A stretch of DNA of 64,000 nt. Source: Mastigias papua (taxonomy: Eukaryota > Cnidaria > Scyphozoa > Rhizostomeae > Mastigiidae). Position 1 is the first letter of the stretch. Each line of letters opens with the position of its first letter. Positions 37,562 through 51,179 of the stretch are shown here, in pieces. The position numbers and the translations under genes are program-made. The notes beneath the pieces were generated by a model. The model ran no database searches. It was not told the DNA's origin and worked only from the letters and a program-made list of their open reading frames with translations. The stretch is taken from contig OZ025282.1 of assembly GCA_964019165.1 (NCBI GenBank), forward strand, positions 1,268,001 to 1,332,000, read 5' to 3'.

Positions 37562-38608
37562 GTAAGAAACTGTGTACGATTGCATGCAATAGTTCAACCA
37601 AAAACTGAAATATGAACTGAATGAGGTATATCGAATGGGGCAGCATGCTTTCTGTCATGTATGATTAGATGGACAAGTCGTTGCATGCATGTGGTCATCT
37701 AGTACCTCTCCAATTAGAATTGAGATGCATCGGGATCTGTATTAAATAAAGCCTTGCATTGAATCACACCACTTGACTAAATCTCGATGAAGAAAGGGCA
37801 AATGCGTAAAATGCCAATAATATTGGCTTTTTGGAAAAGTCACTAAAATGCTATTTCAGACGTTTTTTGGATTTATTCGCTTATTTATAACGTAAGATTA
37901 GCTAAACAAACAATAATATTGAAAGAATATATCATATCACTTGAATAATTATCAAACATGTTAACTAGAATACACTAGTTTCATTTTAAAAACTTACAGA
38001 TATTTTTTTCAGTAACTTCAGAACATCTTACTAACCAAAACAAAATTGAATCATCACAAATATCTCTTTGGACATTATTTTTTTGCAAGTATGATTCATC
38101 TAGGGAAGATGAAGATGAGAAAAATGTCCCATGTACAAAGTTCAAAAAGTATTTCTCATCTCAAGGAATTGTAATAACACTCTTTTACACTGTGTGTCCT
38201 AGTTTAGCTATTCTAAACTTAGATTTTGTTGCTACTGTAAGCCTATTGTACACGCAGAACACGTATAGCACGCAGATGAAAGAATAATTATGCGTTCATC
38301 GTCGATTGTAAACAAGTTTCCGATACAGTGAAATTAATAGAAAAGGTAGACTATGTTTGAGATGAAACTGTTTGACATTTTTAGTGTGTTAGCTTTTCAT
38401 AAGGTACGTTCCTGAAACTAATAGACTTATAAATAAATTCGCATGTACTAGAACATGATGCAAGAGAGAAATCCATAAACAATGCCAGAATTTCGTGTGA
38501 AAACCAGATCTATCGTAGTTTTATCCACAAGTGCAGCTTCATTCTTACAACTTAAACATCATATTTCTTAAAATTTAAAAAGGAATATTAACTGTTCCAT
38601 ATTTTCAG

Positions 38609-38641
38609 CTTTCAAGCGTCCAAATACATTTCCCAGTATTG
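38609..38641 (+). CDS. hbn: candidate 33-nt hbn microexon
   Basis: A pyrimidine-rich acceptor (TATTTTCAG) ends at 38608 and a consensus donor (G|GTAAGC) starts at 38642. They enclose 33 nt. Entered in phase 1 the segment has no stop, encodes AFKRPNTFPSI across the junctions, and leaves phase 1 again, so the reading frame works with or without it. It lies about 1 kb after exon 1 on the same strand. Short acceptor-donor pairs do occur by chance in AT-rich introns, so this is a candidate cassette exon and not a proven one. If used, it would lengthen the linker between the eh1 motif and the homeodomain. Confidence 0.42.
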
Positions 38642-41600
38642 GTAAGCACTATTTCACATTCATTCCTGTACTAAAGATACATCTCTCTTTAGATTAAAAC
38701 ATACATCCTCTTGAACTCCTACCATTTGACGAGAGGTCATTCAATTACTTTTAAATCCATCCTGTACATTAGGAAATATCTCAGCTCGTAAATCATAAAT
38801 GACCTGTAAACTACACCTGCAATTAAATCACCTTCATGATCACAATCAAGCAACATCTGCAGGAAAGCATATGCAAAATATTTCTCTATCAGTTCATTTA
38901 CCAAGAGTCTTTGAAGTTCATGCAGATCAAACAGACAAATATACATGAGCATTATGAGATCATTAGGTTAATACGTGTAATGTGTTATCAATTGGGCAAT
39001 GTGACAATTCTCTGCTTCATATTTGAAGTTTGAGACAGCGAAAAAGTTCCTCTTGCAATCCACAGCTCTTAAATGTCAAATTATCAAAAATGCAATTGGT
39101 TTAACTTGTTCGCATTCGAAAAAACCCTTTTGTTGTGTGACATTAGTGAAATATCATGTCGTTACTACATGACAGTGGAGATAAAGTGTTCCAAATGTGC
39201 ATACAAAGAGAATCTCTCTTTTGCCAGATAATGCATTAGTTAGCTGGCTGTTTTTTTTTAAGTATCTTTGACAAAAACTCTACCACTGAATACACACTCA
39301 CTACAACCAGTGATTCTAAAGTTGCTACACGAAGTTTTTAACGTTGGCGTGCATAACTTTCCATAGGAGCTCATATGTGGTAATATTTTAGAGACTCTAT
39401 ATATGAAATCAGAGAGTATTCTAACAATCTTGTAGATAATGGATAGCTCTGGCAATGTTTGTCGTCCAATATCTAATTTGGTATCTTGATATTATCCTCA
39501 TGATAAATAACTTTGAGTTTAAGAAGAAGTAAAACTTACAAAGTCTAAAGATACTGTTAGTAGAAAGACTTTATAAACAAGCTACCTTACATTCTTGTCA
39601 GTTATACTGGCGTTGATAAACAATTTCCCAATTGATTAATGAGACACTCCCTACAGCTCTGTGCAGCTGCATGAAGTCCTTTGTCAAAATTGTAACACAA
39701 GCAGTAACAAACAACCCTATGTTTGGCATAATTTGGCAGATATGTTTGCTGTAACATTTTAGTCCCAAAAATAAGTAGTCATTTAATGTGAAATCATAGG
39801 TGAAGAATAGTTGGAAGATACATCATCAAGATTCAGTGCCATAATATCTCTGAGCTAAAAAATCACATTAGAAACTTTTTGAATAGTTATTTCAATACCG
39901 ACAGTAAACAGAAATTATCCACGATGATGCTACAACCATTTTCGTTTTTTATCATTTCCATGTAGAAACTACTATGCAAAGAATTACATGTCCATAGGTA
40001 TAAGTTGTAGTAAAAGGAACCAAAGCTATACCTGGATATATCAGCACTATTCTAAGCAAAACTCGTTTTCTTCTTAAAACAATATAGATAACCACCTGAT
40101 ACTATCTAACAAAAATCTTTTTTCGCACCAATTTCTTTCTTCGTATTCGTAAAACACCGGTCTGCCTATAAAAAGAATTCTTTTGACAGCAATTGGAAAA
40201 TTGATGTTTTCAACTCCTAAAGTGATTTATTAACTGAACTTATATCTTATTGGTAAAAATCGCTTTTGTCTGATTAAATTCTCCAAGAATTTCCAGTCAA
40301 TAATCCTCTACAAAATAGAGATTTAGGATCATGAACTTTAGACGGTAAATCTGCTTTCCTTAGCACGCATAGGCAGATCTTTTCAATAACAAGCCTGTCA
40401 AAATACCTCGCCTTACGGCGACTCTGCAATAACTTGAGGAATGAAATGCGCTCCCCAAGATTACTGCTGAGAGGATAGCTAAGTTGCACAGGTTTGATTT
40501 TATACCAATTGTTCCTTCGATGCCGGTGTTACTGCTCTCATTTGGTTCTAGCTAGCGAAAGATGATGACGCTTCTATTGAATGTAGCTACCTGACGTTTT
40601 TTGAACTATTATCTCTTATTTAGCATACGAGTTTTTCTTAGCTTTATGTGATTCAAAGAAATCACTTTAGTGCAGCTTTTATTGAATTAAAAATTTGTTA
40701 TAGCATGATTAAATCTGCTTTTCACTTGTACGTTTGAATTTGCAATACATTTAGTACTGAAGTTCGTGCTTAATTGATAATAAACATTGGAACGATAGGA
40801 GAACTGATGTTAGCAATCTAGAACAGAAGAAAGAATCTGTTTCTGTCTACGCACAGTTCAGCTGTATTCAACTGGAGGAATTCCAAACCGTTGTTTATAT
40901 TCAACTGACAAAGTAATGCAGCTTGTGACAAAATGTTCAATAAACCTGTTTGAGTTCACAATGCAACATTATCTATAATCTGTAACATAATTTTCACAAT
41001 TGCAACGTCAATTCCTTTTAAATATCATTCAGTCTTACGAGTCTACGATAAAATAGTACATGTACTACCGCAATAGATACAATTTGAGCAGCACGTTTAA
41101 GTGTGTAATCCTTTTGTGGAATCTTTCCAGCGCATTGGATTTGATTCGTGCTTGTTTTAAACTGAGTTTCATAGCATTCAGTTTTAATATCAGATTTTTA
41201 AAGCTACACAATTTGTGCTACTTAACCACTAAATGTTGTTTTTGAATGCCAACTAAGCATTCTCGCCATCTCAAGATGAAATGAGTGATCTATCGCAATC
41301 AAAAGGGACAAAGAGAAATGAAAGGGCCATGAAATACAAATAAGTTAAGAAAATATCGATAACAACAAAATGGTATCCAAAAAAATAAGTTAAAGAAACC
41401 AGTTGGAAGTAAATATGCATAATATCATGATAGCCTGTGATAGCTACCAGCTAGGGAACGTTCGATGCACATGTTACTGGCACCGACGGGCCAAGTCAAC
41501 TGACAATTGCGAAAGATAACTTGATGCAGGACATAGCAGAAGGAAACGATCTTGCACTAGTTTAGTGCCAACACAATGACTAATTAGCAGTGGATTATAG

Positions 41601-43769
41601 CCCCTTAACAAAAGCCTGGAGATTCATCTAAGAATGCAATTTACTCTGGTGAGTTTGGGCTTCCAGCCAGGCAGGACAGAATCTCATCCGAAGCATATGC
41701 AGCCAGCCTATTTGACAAGAATCAAAGAGAAAACGCAACTATGAAATGCAAAGCGAACAGCTGTAATATCAAGAGATCAAATCGCATATCACGGGGTAGT
41801 TAGAATTTCTTGAATTCCCTTTGTGTGTGTCGTTTCCTCTGAGTACAATCGGAGAAAGCATAATTGAATTGTCATTCTACCCAATGGGTACTTCCTTATT
41901 AGCATCATGTTCTATTTCGGCTGTTGTTTAATACGGCATTCTTTTAATTAGTTCTTTGCCCATTACGTTCACGAATCAAAGCTGTCTTGTCCTAATTTCA
42001 TCTATGCTTTTCTGTTGTACGGATTTTAAACACTTTTCAATAAAATATACTCCCTACTAGAGGGGTCTCTCCTCTCAACAGTTCACGGACTAATGTGAGA
42101 GTTCTCCTTCAAGGGGCTCTATCATCTATTTAAGTTGCATGTGAATTCCACAGTACTGCACAATACATATTCGCTTGTTCAGACGTTTACTGAATTTGAT
42201 GATAAATAAATTTCTAACTTTTTGACATGAAATATAAAAACGAACTCCTTCCGTTGGTACTCTTTAGACAGACACCTTGGGGTATGATTTTCAAATCTTG
42301 TTACCTTGTAGGGCAATATGTAATCAATGAATCAGTTCATTTGAAGTTATTATGCAAAATCTTCAGCTAGAAAAGGTTTTGATATCAAGCCTAGTAAACG
42401 AATATGAACCATTGATCTTCTAAATTTACACTAATAACGATAAGAAAGAAAAATGTCGAAAGGGAATAGAATGACATAATTGTACCATTTCTCAAATAAA
42501 TTTTTCCTGCGTTTGCCAGATGAACAATATTGTTCCTGTTACTGTGTAAGAGAAACACCTGATGTGGACTTCTGCATTATCAGAAATACCGTCTCCCTCT
42601 TCTTACACCATCTTCCCAACTCAGTACAATCGGTTTTATTTGGCCATCATTCAAAGACTGTATGCAAATAAGACGTTTTGTTTTCTTTCTGTCCAGTACC
42701 TCCTTTTACAATATTTCAAATCTTAGACATAGTTACTGCATGCGTTGAGTACATGGGAAGACAAGTACTTATATTGGTCTTATAGCACAGTTAAGCATAC
42801 AGTACATGTGTTACTTTGATTGTACACACGATATGTCAAATTGATTTATTTACATTAGAAGGCATGTGTTACTATTGCATGGATAACTATTAAAGCTTTT
42901 AACTCGTGAAGCAACCACTTCTTTAAATAGAAAATTGAAATGTTCCTTCTTTTTGAATCAAAGTATATAGTAGGTGCAGCATTTGACAGGACTCTCGGAT
43001 GTGGAAACGATCTACGTTTTAGTAGCTCTGAGAAGAAACATACTGAAATTCGGCACATTCTTTGCCCTCATGGGGTGAAGTCCATAGTCAAAACAGTTAC
43101 AACACCGGGCTGCCACTAGAGCCCCTGGAAAAAGAAGCAAGCCTGCTATGTATTCGTTATCTCCAACTTATGCTTTTCTGAGCAAATCAAAGTCTACTAT
43201 TAACTTTATCTGCTCTATATATCACAATGCCTGTTCAGCATATAGGTAAAGATTATTTACAAAACATGGTGCAAAAATTTCTTGAATGCATATATTGAAA
43301 TAAACGAAAGATCAGTCTCAGGTTTTGCTATCATTAAAAATCACCATGAAAGATAACTGTTTTCAGATGATATCGACGATACCTCCAGACGCTCTATCAT
43401 TAGGCCATTAAAGCTTGCTTAACGGAGATTTGCACGCATAGCAACAGAAAATAAACATTAATCCCTGACTAATATCAAATGTATCTCACTAAATGATATA
43501 TAGAATTTTTCTTTGAGCATATCAGTACATTCAAATTGTACCTTAGAAATGTCTGTAGTAGAAAAGTAATTTCTGAACTGCAGATCAACTTGGCCCGTCG
43601 TTCACTTTAGCTCAATTCAAATGCCCGGATGAAATGTCGCTTAGATCATTTAAAGTTGTTCTACCATATTTCCAAACAAAAATTAGACACATTCACTTAC
43701 TATTCATTCAAACTTATTTCACTTCCAAATCGTATCATAGCACGATAAACAAATGCACAACTACGAGAA
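38642..43769. other. hbn intron 1, first part
   Basis: AT-rich intronic sequence with no recognisable gene or complete mobile element. Confidence 0.5.
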
Positions 43770-44041
43770 GGGAGTCCTGGGGGGCCTAGATTCCTGCCCT
43801 TTACCTCAAAATGATGAAAATGCTTTTATATGAATTTATTTGTTTATTTGTAATATATTTGTCAATTAGATCTGCTTATAATTACCATTAAACTTGAAAG
43901 CAATCAAATTATGAAAATTCTAGTAACAGTTCTTCCGTATCTAAATCTGACAAAAATTTCTTCAAAGCTATATCCTCTCAAAGAAAATGGTGTGCTCATT
44001 CTGTGGATTATACCCCAGCCCTTGGACTCCCTAGTGGGGGA
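43770..44041. repeat. intronic MITE-like repeat, copy A
   Basis: It aligns along its whole length, in the same orientation, with copy B at 46699-46958. Shared landmarks in order are a GAGTC..GGGG start, TGCCC..TTT..AAAA.GATGAA, AAACTTGAAAGCAA, a TGTGG..TATACCCCAGCCC block, and CCTAGT near the end. The copies are clearly diverged. Confidence 0.5.
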
Positions 44042-44216
44042 CCTTGATATAACCAATGCTTAAAAATGGCCATTTCGTGGCACAGACGAGATGCACAGAA
44101 GACCACATATGTAATGGTGCTCCGAAGGACTTCACAGTATCGATCTAGCAAACGAAATTTACAGACAGGTTTGGAGAACGTCCAGGGAAGTAAAGGGAGG
44201 CATTGGGGGGGGGGCT

Positions 44217-44246
44217 AAATGTAAATTTTCCGATAAATTTACATTT
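44217..44246. repeat. 12-bp perfect hairpin
   Basis: AAATGTAAATTT and AAATTTACATTT are separated by six bases, next to a poly-G run and a CGATAAA motif. It may be the subterminal part of a decayed hAT-like element extending toward the 19-bp repeats at 44801. Confidence 0.6.
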
Positions 44247-44800
44247 TCGATAAACTTCTGCCATTAATGCCACTCAAAAATATAAGTTGTTGTTAGGGGT
44301 AGTGGCATGCAAGAGCGTAATCTTCTAGGGGGCACTTCAAGTTCCAACGAAGAGTGGCGTCCCTTTATCGTCACCTGATCATATATATTTCATATATTTT
44401 AGGAGGATCACCCTTCAGCAATGAAGCTGGTTTTCAAGGGGTCCTCCACTTAACTACTAACAATACATTTAAAAGCAATTAAAAGTAAAAGATACTACAT
44501 AAAACCCTATTACCTCATGAACTCGTTCAGTGTTGTATGAGAGGAGAAGAGTGCCCACCATGGTTGGGTCCGATGCGGCAGAGGATGTCTTTTAATTTTA
44601 CCCTCTTGAATGGCTAAAAAGACGTATCCAAGACTAGAATTGGAACGAACACTGTACGGTAGTGCAAAAGGGTAGTCACTATTTTCTGATGAGAATACTT
44701 AACAAAGCATAACAGCTCAATAAAGGAGAAAACATTCGACAAAGAGGCAATGACAGCAACATTACTGGCAAAGCATATCGTTAAGACAACTTTTACCGAC

Positions 44801-44857
44801 AAGCCGAGAAATTACCAACGAGCCGAGACATTACCGATGAGCCGGAAAATTACCGAT
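44801..44857. repeat. 19-bp tandem repeat, three copies plus a partial
   Basis: Units AAGCCGAGAAATTACCAAC, GAGCCGAGACATTACCGAT and GAGCCGGAAAATTACCGAT follow each other, with TTACCGAC directly before. On the other strand the core reads TCGGTAATTT, like the subterminal motif of the hAT-like element at 3526-4979. Confidence 0.85.
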
Positions 44858-46698
44858 GGGGTATACACAGTGGAGTAGTATGACACAGCCATAACGTTCT
44901 TCTTCGACACGCCCTGGCACACATGGTTCGATCTACACATGTATTTTTAGTTTGTATATAACAAAGAAAGGCCAATCTAGGACACACGCGAACACACGAT
45001 TAAAAAGCAACAAAATTGCCAAAGGGCAGGTCAGTTAGGCCTTTGGATGTAACCTTCACATTGATTCAAGTTCAAACGGTGAAGTTTTGTTTGATTTAGT
45101 TCCTCTGTTTATTACAGAGAATAGAGATTAGAGTCATTAATAGACGGAAACTACTATAAAGTTCATCCATATTCTGTTTTTAAGTGTTTAAAGGTACGTG
45201 TAATTTAATATGCTGACGTTAGCAACTCAAAAGGGACTAATTAATATTAAAAATAATAGAACATAAAATTACTTGCCTGCAAGAACCATGAAATAAGATG
45301 GCCAGATTTGTCTTCTCAACAAGGTGTACGAATGTGTGGGCAAGAACAGCGGGTATGAAGATTATCATCACGAAATGCGACTTTCTTCCACGTGCTAGGC
45401 CGTAAATAGAATGTAGACACGTTGAAAATTCAGTCCATCTCTTGGGGATCTAAGAATACGTTTCTATCGTCTTTTGACGCTTTCGTGAACACAATTTTAC
45501 TGAACCTCAAATGAATGGCAGCTTGCCATACCATTAAGCGAGGCAACAGACTTCGAATCTACCATTGAAATTTGTCGATGCTCTAGGCAATTCCCTTAAG
45601 ACCATTCTTGTTTTCTTTTGCAAGCTTTCCAAACGAAAGAGTGAAAGGCCTATACACTTGGAGATGAATGCACTATGTCCTGTGAATCCAGTACTGTAGA
45701 CTAGATAAGTGTTTTAAAGTCCATCCAGTGGCTTGATGAAGGCATCAGTTTTGAAATAATATTAACACTCCTAACCAATATTTCTTCTTATTTCCACTAA
45801 TTTTGACTTCCTTGCCCTAAGATGCTCAACATGGCCTAACGCAATTGCAAACATGTAATCTAAATTCGAGAATAGGCATCATTTTAAATCGATAGCAGAT
45901 GTGATTGTTAGTCATGGATACCTTAAAACATATGTGAACAGGCTGGAAAGACTAGACCCCAAAATATGAACTTTACAGATCTTTTGTTAAAAGGGGGTAT
46001 GGCTCTAGCTTGAAACTACATGAGTCAATAACACTCTATTTGTGTTAGTTTCGACAATCTACTTTCAACAAATGTATATGTTGTAGCTGCTACTTTCCCC
46101 AATAACAGATCGACATTTTCAATGTACAACTCAACTCTACACAGCGAGTCAGACCCATGAGACCTTCTTAGATGTTGTTAACAGCCCTTTTCTATAGCAA
46201 GAAGCATATCCATTAAAGTGTATAAAAATAGCTAAGATATCCGCCAATTCTCTCCAAGGTTCCTGTCTAATTCCCAGGTATAATTCCTTGTATCTCTTAT
46301 CTCTCTAAATGTAGAAGCATGCAAAATGTACGACTTATTGTAAAGTGGTAATTTGATTTCATTTATCCCATATTTACATGCAGTCGCAGTTTCACAGGCG
46401 ACGCAGAAAATTTAATTTTTTATGCGTAATCAATAATCAACTTATCTAATCAAATCAATTAGAATTTGAAAGGTCTGCTTTTCCTGTAAAGGCAATAAGG
46501 GTTCATTTAATGGACCAATATTGTATCTATCTCACAAAAGAAGATTTTAATCGCAAACCTATTTCTATGCTTTAATTTATCTAGGGAGGTATCTTGAATA
46601 AAAGAAATTAATAAACTTATGGATCGGCTCCAAATTTGCATGTCAGGCTCCAAATTGTGTTATATTTGACATCTCTGAGCCTTGAACTCCTCTCAGTT
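44858..46698. other. hbn intron 1, middle part
   Basis: No recognisable features; AT-rich intronic sequence. Confidence 0.5.
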
Positions 46699-46958
46699 CG
46701 GGGGCCCAACTACAGGTAGAGTCACGGGGTCTATGCCCCTGCTCCTTTTCCTTAAAAGGATGAAGGTTATCCTTTTCTTGGAAAATTGTGAAACTGTAAA
46801 TCTAGATGTGATCATCACAAACTTGAAAGCAACTAAGTATTTCATGAGTTTCTGAATTTATAAAATACTATTTCAAACCATTCCCTCTTTAAAAACCTCC
46901 AGTGTGCCCCGAGTGTAGACTAGGCCCAGGGCCCAGATACTTCCTAGTTGTGCCCCTG
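46699..46958. mobile_element. intronic MITE-like repeat, copy B
   Basis: Ends look like inverted repeats: left CGGGGGCCCAACTA and, on the other strand, right CAGGGGCACAACTA. It is the better preserved partner of copy A at 43770-44041. No clear target-site duplication was found, so the superfamily is uncertain; the CAGGGGC end suggests hAT. Confidence 0.5.
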
Positions 46959-49221
46959 TAGTAGCAACATTTTCCGGTAATTTCTACCATGACTTCAACT
47001 CTGAATGGTAACACCATGCAACCGGCTAAAACTTGGGATCTCCGTTATGAGGTCAGTGTCTATTTTGTCCCCGATTATTGTAAAAGGTTTGTGATAGGTA
47101 CGCACTTTTCTTATGCGGAAGTCTGTCTTCCCTGAATACTCGAACTTTCCTAGCTTCTCCAGGGTTTTTGAACTAAAACTTTCTTAAGATTTTCCTAGCA
47201 AGAGTGCTTAATTTTGTATAGCTAGTATTATACAGAAAGAAAGACATTACTGAAACATAACACTCAAATACATAGGTTATTACAGTAAATCTTTACACAT
47301 TAATTAAAACCGATGATTGTCTTCCGTGATTATTGGAATTTTAAGGAATTTTAAAGGTATATGATTTAATAACATTCTTTGATCTCAGACAAATCTAGTG
47401 CAGAACTTTCTTAACCCTTTTGAGCAGTTGATTTCTACTTAGTTAACTTTCTTAAAAGAAATTTATAATGTGTATTTTAAAAATGGAGAGTAAAGCGTCA
47501 GCAAATGTATTTTTACCAAAACTCTTTGCCCCTGAAAGCAGGTACGCATAGCATTCATGATATCGTTGTCATATATGAGAATAATGTTGAGGAATGCCAA
47601 ACGTGTTGCAGAAATTCCTTAGGGTGGAACTTGTTGTAGTTCTGACTATGTTCTGACGTAATCAGAGATTCAAAGATATCCCTTGAAAATCAGCTAAGCT
47701 GAAGGGCAACTCCCCTAAATATGTAAAATGAATGAATAAATGAATGAATGAGTCACTTACCGTACATGCTGTAAGATGCTTTTTATCACAGTGAAACGTT
47801 ATATCGTAAAAAATATTAGAACCTATTTGGCTCGTTAGGATCTTTTCACATGGATCAAAGTTGCTACCTAGAACCGATATTCCAAATGATGAAAGCGAGA
47901 AGCAATACAAAAGGCGAAGAGCAGGACACTTCAAAATTAATACCTATGAGTAGAGAGAACAGTCGCGGGGGCAACCCCTTCTCATGACCAGAAAAATCCA
48001 GGGAGAAAATTGGCTTTACTGGTGATGCAGGTTTGAAAGCTATCTCATGACGCATGGAAATCGGTTTTGGCACATCAACTAGAGACCCAATAACCTATTT
48101 GTCAGAACTAATTCCCAGTGCACTGCAATCCAGTGTATAACAAAAAGCCCTTATCATTAGATATAACTCAATGAGTGCTTGAGGCACCAGTTTTCGGTAC
48201 TCTTATCGATAGGATCTGGTAGATAATACAGCCATACCCACCACATTACAGGGCCTTCTGTGCTTGGTATTCAATATCACCGTGTCTCGACAGTAATGCA
48301 CTTCGTAATTGCTCGCTATCAATATATAATTAGATTAATAAAAATGTTTACGTTCGTGCGATTTGGGGTAGATCTTGTGCTAGCCAAGCGTCGGGGTTAA
48401 TACTGGCGCGCTCAAATAACTGTTTTGCAAGGCAGGTGAGGCTCAGATACAATGCACAGGTGGGCAATTGGACTACAAATTGGGCTAGGTAAATTCAAAC
48501 AGTCTACAACTACGGACTTCAAAGTGACTTCAAGTCAGGACTTAATTTACGAATTTTTTCGGTGAGATAAATTTGACGAAAATTCCTAAATTTGCTCGTA
48601 ACAATACGAAACATATTCACGGTGTCATAAGTTCATAGCAAATGAAATAGGAGAAAAGTACTACAAATCTGAAATATAACTTAACAATAAAAAAGTTTTG
48701 AAGCCCAAGTGCAGACTTATTCCGCACTTTTCAAAAACGTATAGAACACTGTTGTACACGAATACGCGCATTTTAAGATAGGGCATGCCATGTTACCCTA
48801 CAAGCAGGCATTCTTCCGACCAGGCATGTTGAATTAATGAATTTCAGCCACAACAAAGTATGAAGACTATCATTGCCCGGGAAAGGAGACAATGCTAAAA
48901 ACTCTATGCTATATTATAGTTCTAAATTGACACGGGAGATGGAATCTCTTCCTGCTGTGCTATATTTCTGACTATTGCTTGTAATTAACTTCTTTGCACA
49001 CAATATGCAACTAATTTGTGATCAGTTGATGTCTAGCCAACTGACGCAATTATGCCACAGAAATACGTAAATGTCTTGTGTGTGCGCGGCTTGCTGTGAA
49101 ACTAGCACATATGTTGCATCTACAAAATTCAATTCCAAACTATAGCGTAATTACAGGATGCAAATGCCAAGGTCACATGACGTAACATCTATAAACCCAT
49201 TACACAAATCCTATTTCTGTC
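46959..49221. other. hbn intron 1, later part; (TGAA)n run
   Basis: A short AATG/TGAA microsatellite lies at 47727-47752. No gene is recognised. Confidence 0.5.
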
Positions 49222-49270
49222 CACGTGACTCACCTGCTTATAAATACTCCGGTGTCCTTGTCAACAATGA
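49222..49270 (+). promoter_or_regulatory. candidate TATA promoter with E-boxes inside hbn intron 1
   Basis: In 25 bases there are an E-box CACGTG (49222), a second E-box CACCTG (49231) and a TATA box TATAAATA (49239-49246). A TCAACA sequence follows about 22 bases later, with an ATG right after it that opens only a 29-codon frame. Spacing fits a TATA core promoter on the plus strand, but no conserved product follows. It could be an internal promoter, an enhancer-like element or chance. Confidence 0.3.
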
Positions 49271-50520
49271 ACAGTACACGTTCATGTGTGCTCAAACCTT
49301 ATAAGCTGTTACAATATAATAAAGCAATTATTTTTCATCAGTATTGCTACCTTTAATATACAAGATGAAAGCCAACGAAGATAAAGTAGGAGTTTGCAAA
49401 AAATACTTTGATTTGTTGTTTTGACTCAAAAATACTAGTATCATCAAATTAATAGATTTGAGTATGGAACCGTATATTCAGATAGCATTTCAACTGAGAA
49501 CAACTGAAGGATAAATTTGCGAAGATTCTGAAATCGGAAGAATATATTTATGGGGATTTTCAGGTACTTTTTGGGAACAAACCTCTCATTGACATTATGA
49601 AAGATAGTTGGATTTAAGAGAAAACTGTCAGGAGAGAACATGAAAAGAAAGGAACACGAAACCACGTGCTCTGAAAAAAGAAGGAATTAAGAACTGTTAC
49701 TGCAGATGCATAGTTCAGTTTGCAAATTCTACAACCTCTACCCACTACCTTATACAGGCATTTCATCTCAGGCTCTCTACACAAAATCTTTATTCCAATT
49801 AATACATGACTGTATGTGCTCACAACCTTCTGGCAGCTAGGCAAGCGATCACGTGGCGACATACGCCTAAAACAGTACAGTGTTCATCAACAACAACAAC
49901 AGCAACTGCACAAAGGTTCTTTCATTCATGTAATAGATGGGCGGTTTCAGTGGACAAGCAACAACTTTGATTCAAAATGATGAGTAATATAAATCTCGTT
50001 CATCAAATTCTAAAGCAAATAAAAAATTCCACGGGTAGCAAGATGCAAATTTAATATTGGATTAAAACATAATGCCCCTGTATAATAGACAGTATTTGTT
50101 GCTGTAGATCTGTCGATTCTACGATAATTCCTTTGTCACTGTGTGATGCCATAATATCAATCACAATATCATTGAAAACTCCTTTATTCAGAAGGATAAA
50201 GTATATCCCTGCAGTTATAATTCACAATTAGGTAATTTGCATGCTATAAAGCTTATTTCTATTGGTTTATTAAGCGCTAACCCAGCGCTGTTGATTTATC
50301 CCTAACCCTGAGAACAGGATTTTCACTGCATGGTTTGACCTACTCAAGTCCACCGATATAATCACTTCGACTTTCCTCTCAAGTTAGGCTCCCTGTCTAA
50401 CGTTGAGGTGGCACTCATTAGGAAGTGATCAAGTGTTCTATTGAGTCTTAGGAAGAACTAATAAGCAATATAGCATATTGTGTTAAGAACCACTCTTTAA
50501 ATTTTTAAACGGCACATACA
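49271..50520. other. hbn intron 1, 3' part
   Basis: No recognisable features before the (TA)n tract. Confidence 0.5.
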
Positions 50521-50659
<139 letters not shown>

Positions 50660-50919
50660 AGACTCGTATAATGTTAATGAAGAGCATTGATATCTTTCAT
50701 TCCATAACTTTCTTGCATTTTCCTCAAGCAAGACGAATAAAATTTCCAAATTTCCTTTTGATTCTTACAAATCTCACATGCAAGTTTTACAACAAGGAGA
50801 TCCTGGCATTCTCTTCGTCACTTGATGATTTCTAGGAAGTTTCAAACTTTACACTAATTCATTTACTAATGAAACAGCGTGAACGAAAATCGCGAAATTA
50901 AATTTCTGCGTTTCCACAG

Positions 50920-51179
50920 ACTATGAGAATAGCAAAGATTTCAATCATGAGGTACAGAATATCGAGGAAGATGGAAGCAAATCTGAAAGTGAAGAAGAAT
51001 CTTTGATAACAAACACTGAAAATGGAGACAAACCGAGGAAAATACGGAGAAGCAGAACAACATTCACAACATACCAGCTACATCAACTGGAAAGAGCATT
51101 CGAAAAAACGCAGTACCCAGACGTATTTATGCGAGAGGAATTAGCAATGAGATTGGATTTAAGTGAAGCAAGAGTGCAG
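50920..51179 (+). CDS. hbn: hbn exon 2/3: acidic linker and homeodomain residues 1-46
   Basis: The acceptor CCACAG ends at 50919 and the donor GTACAG starts at 51180. Entered in phase 1, the exon encodes an acidic linker rich in E, S and D (around [13 protein letters not shown]), then the homeodomain from residue 1 to Gln46. The N-terminal arm has R5 and F8. Helices 1 and 2 carry [17 protein letters not shown] and [10 protein letters not shown], and helix 3 begins SEARVQ. The exon ends exactly after homeodomain position 46, the intron site characteristic of paired-class homeobox genes. No stop interrupts the frame. A long (TA)n tract lies about 260 bp upstream of the acceptor. Confidence 0.95.
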
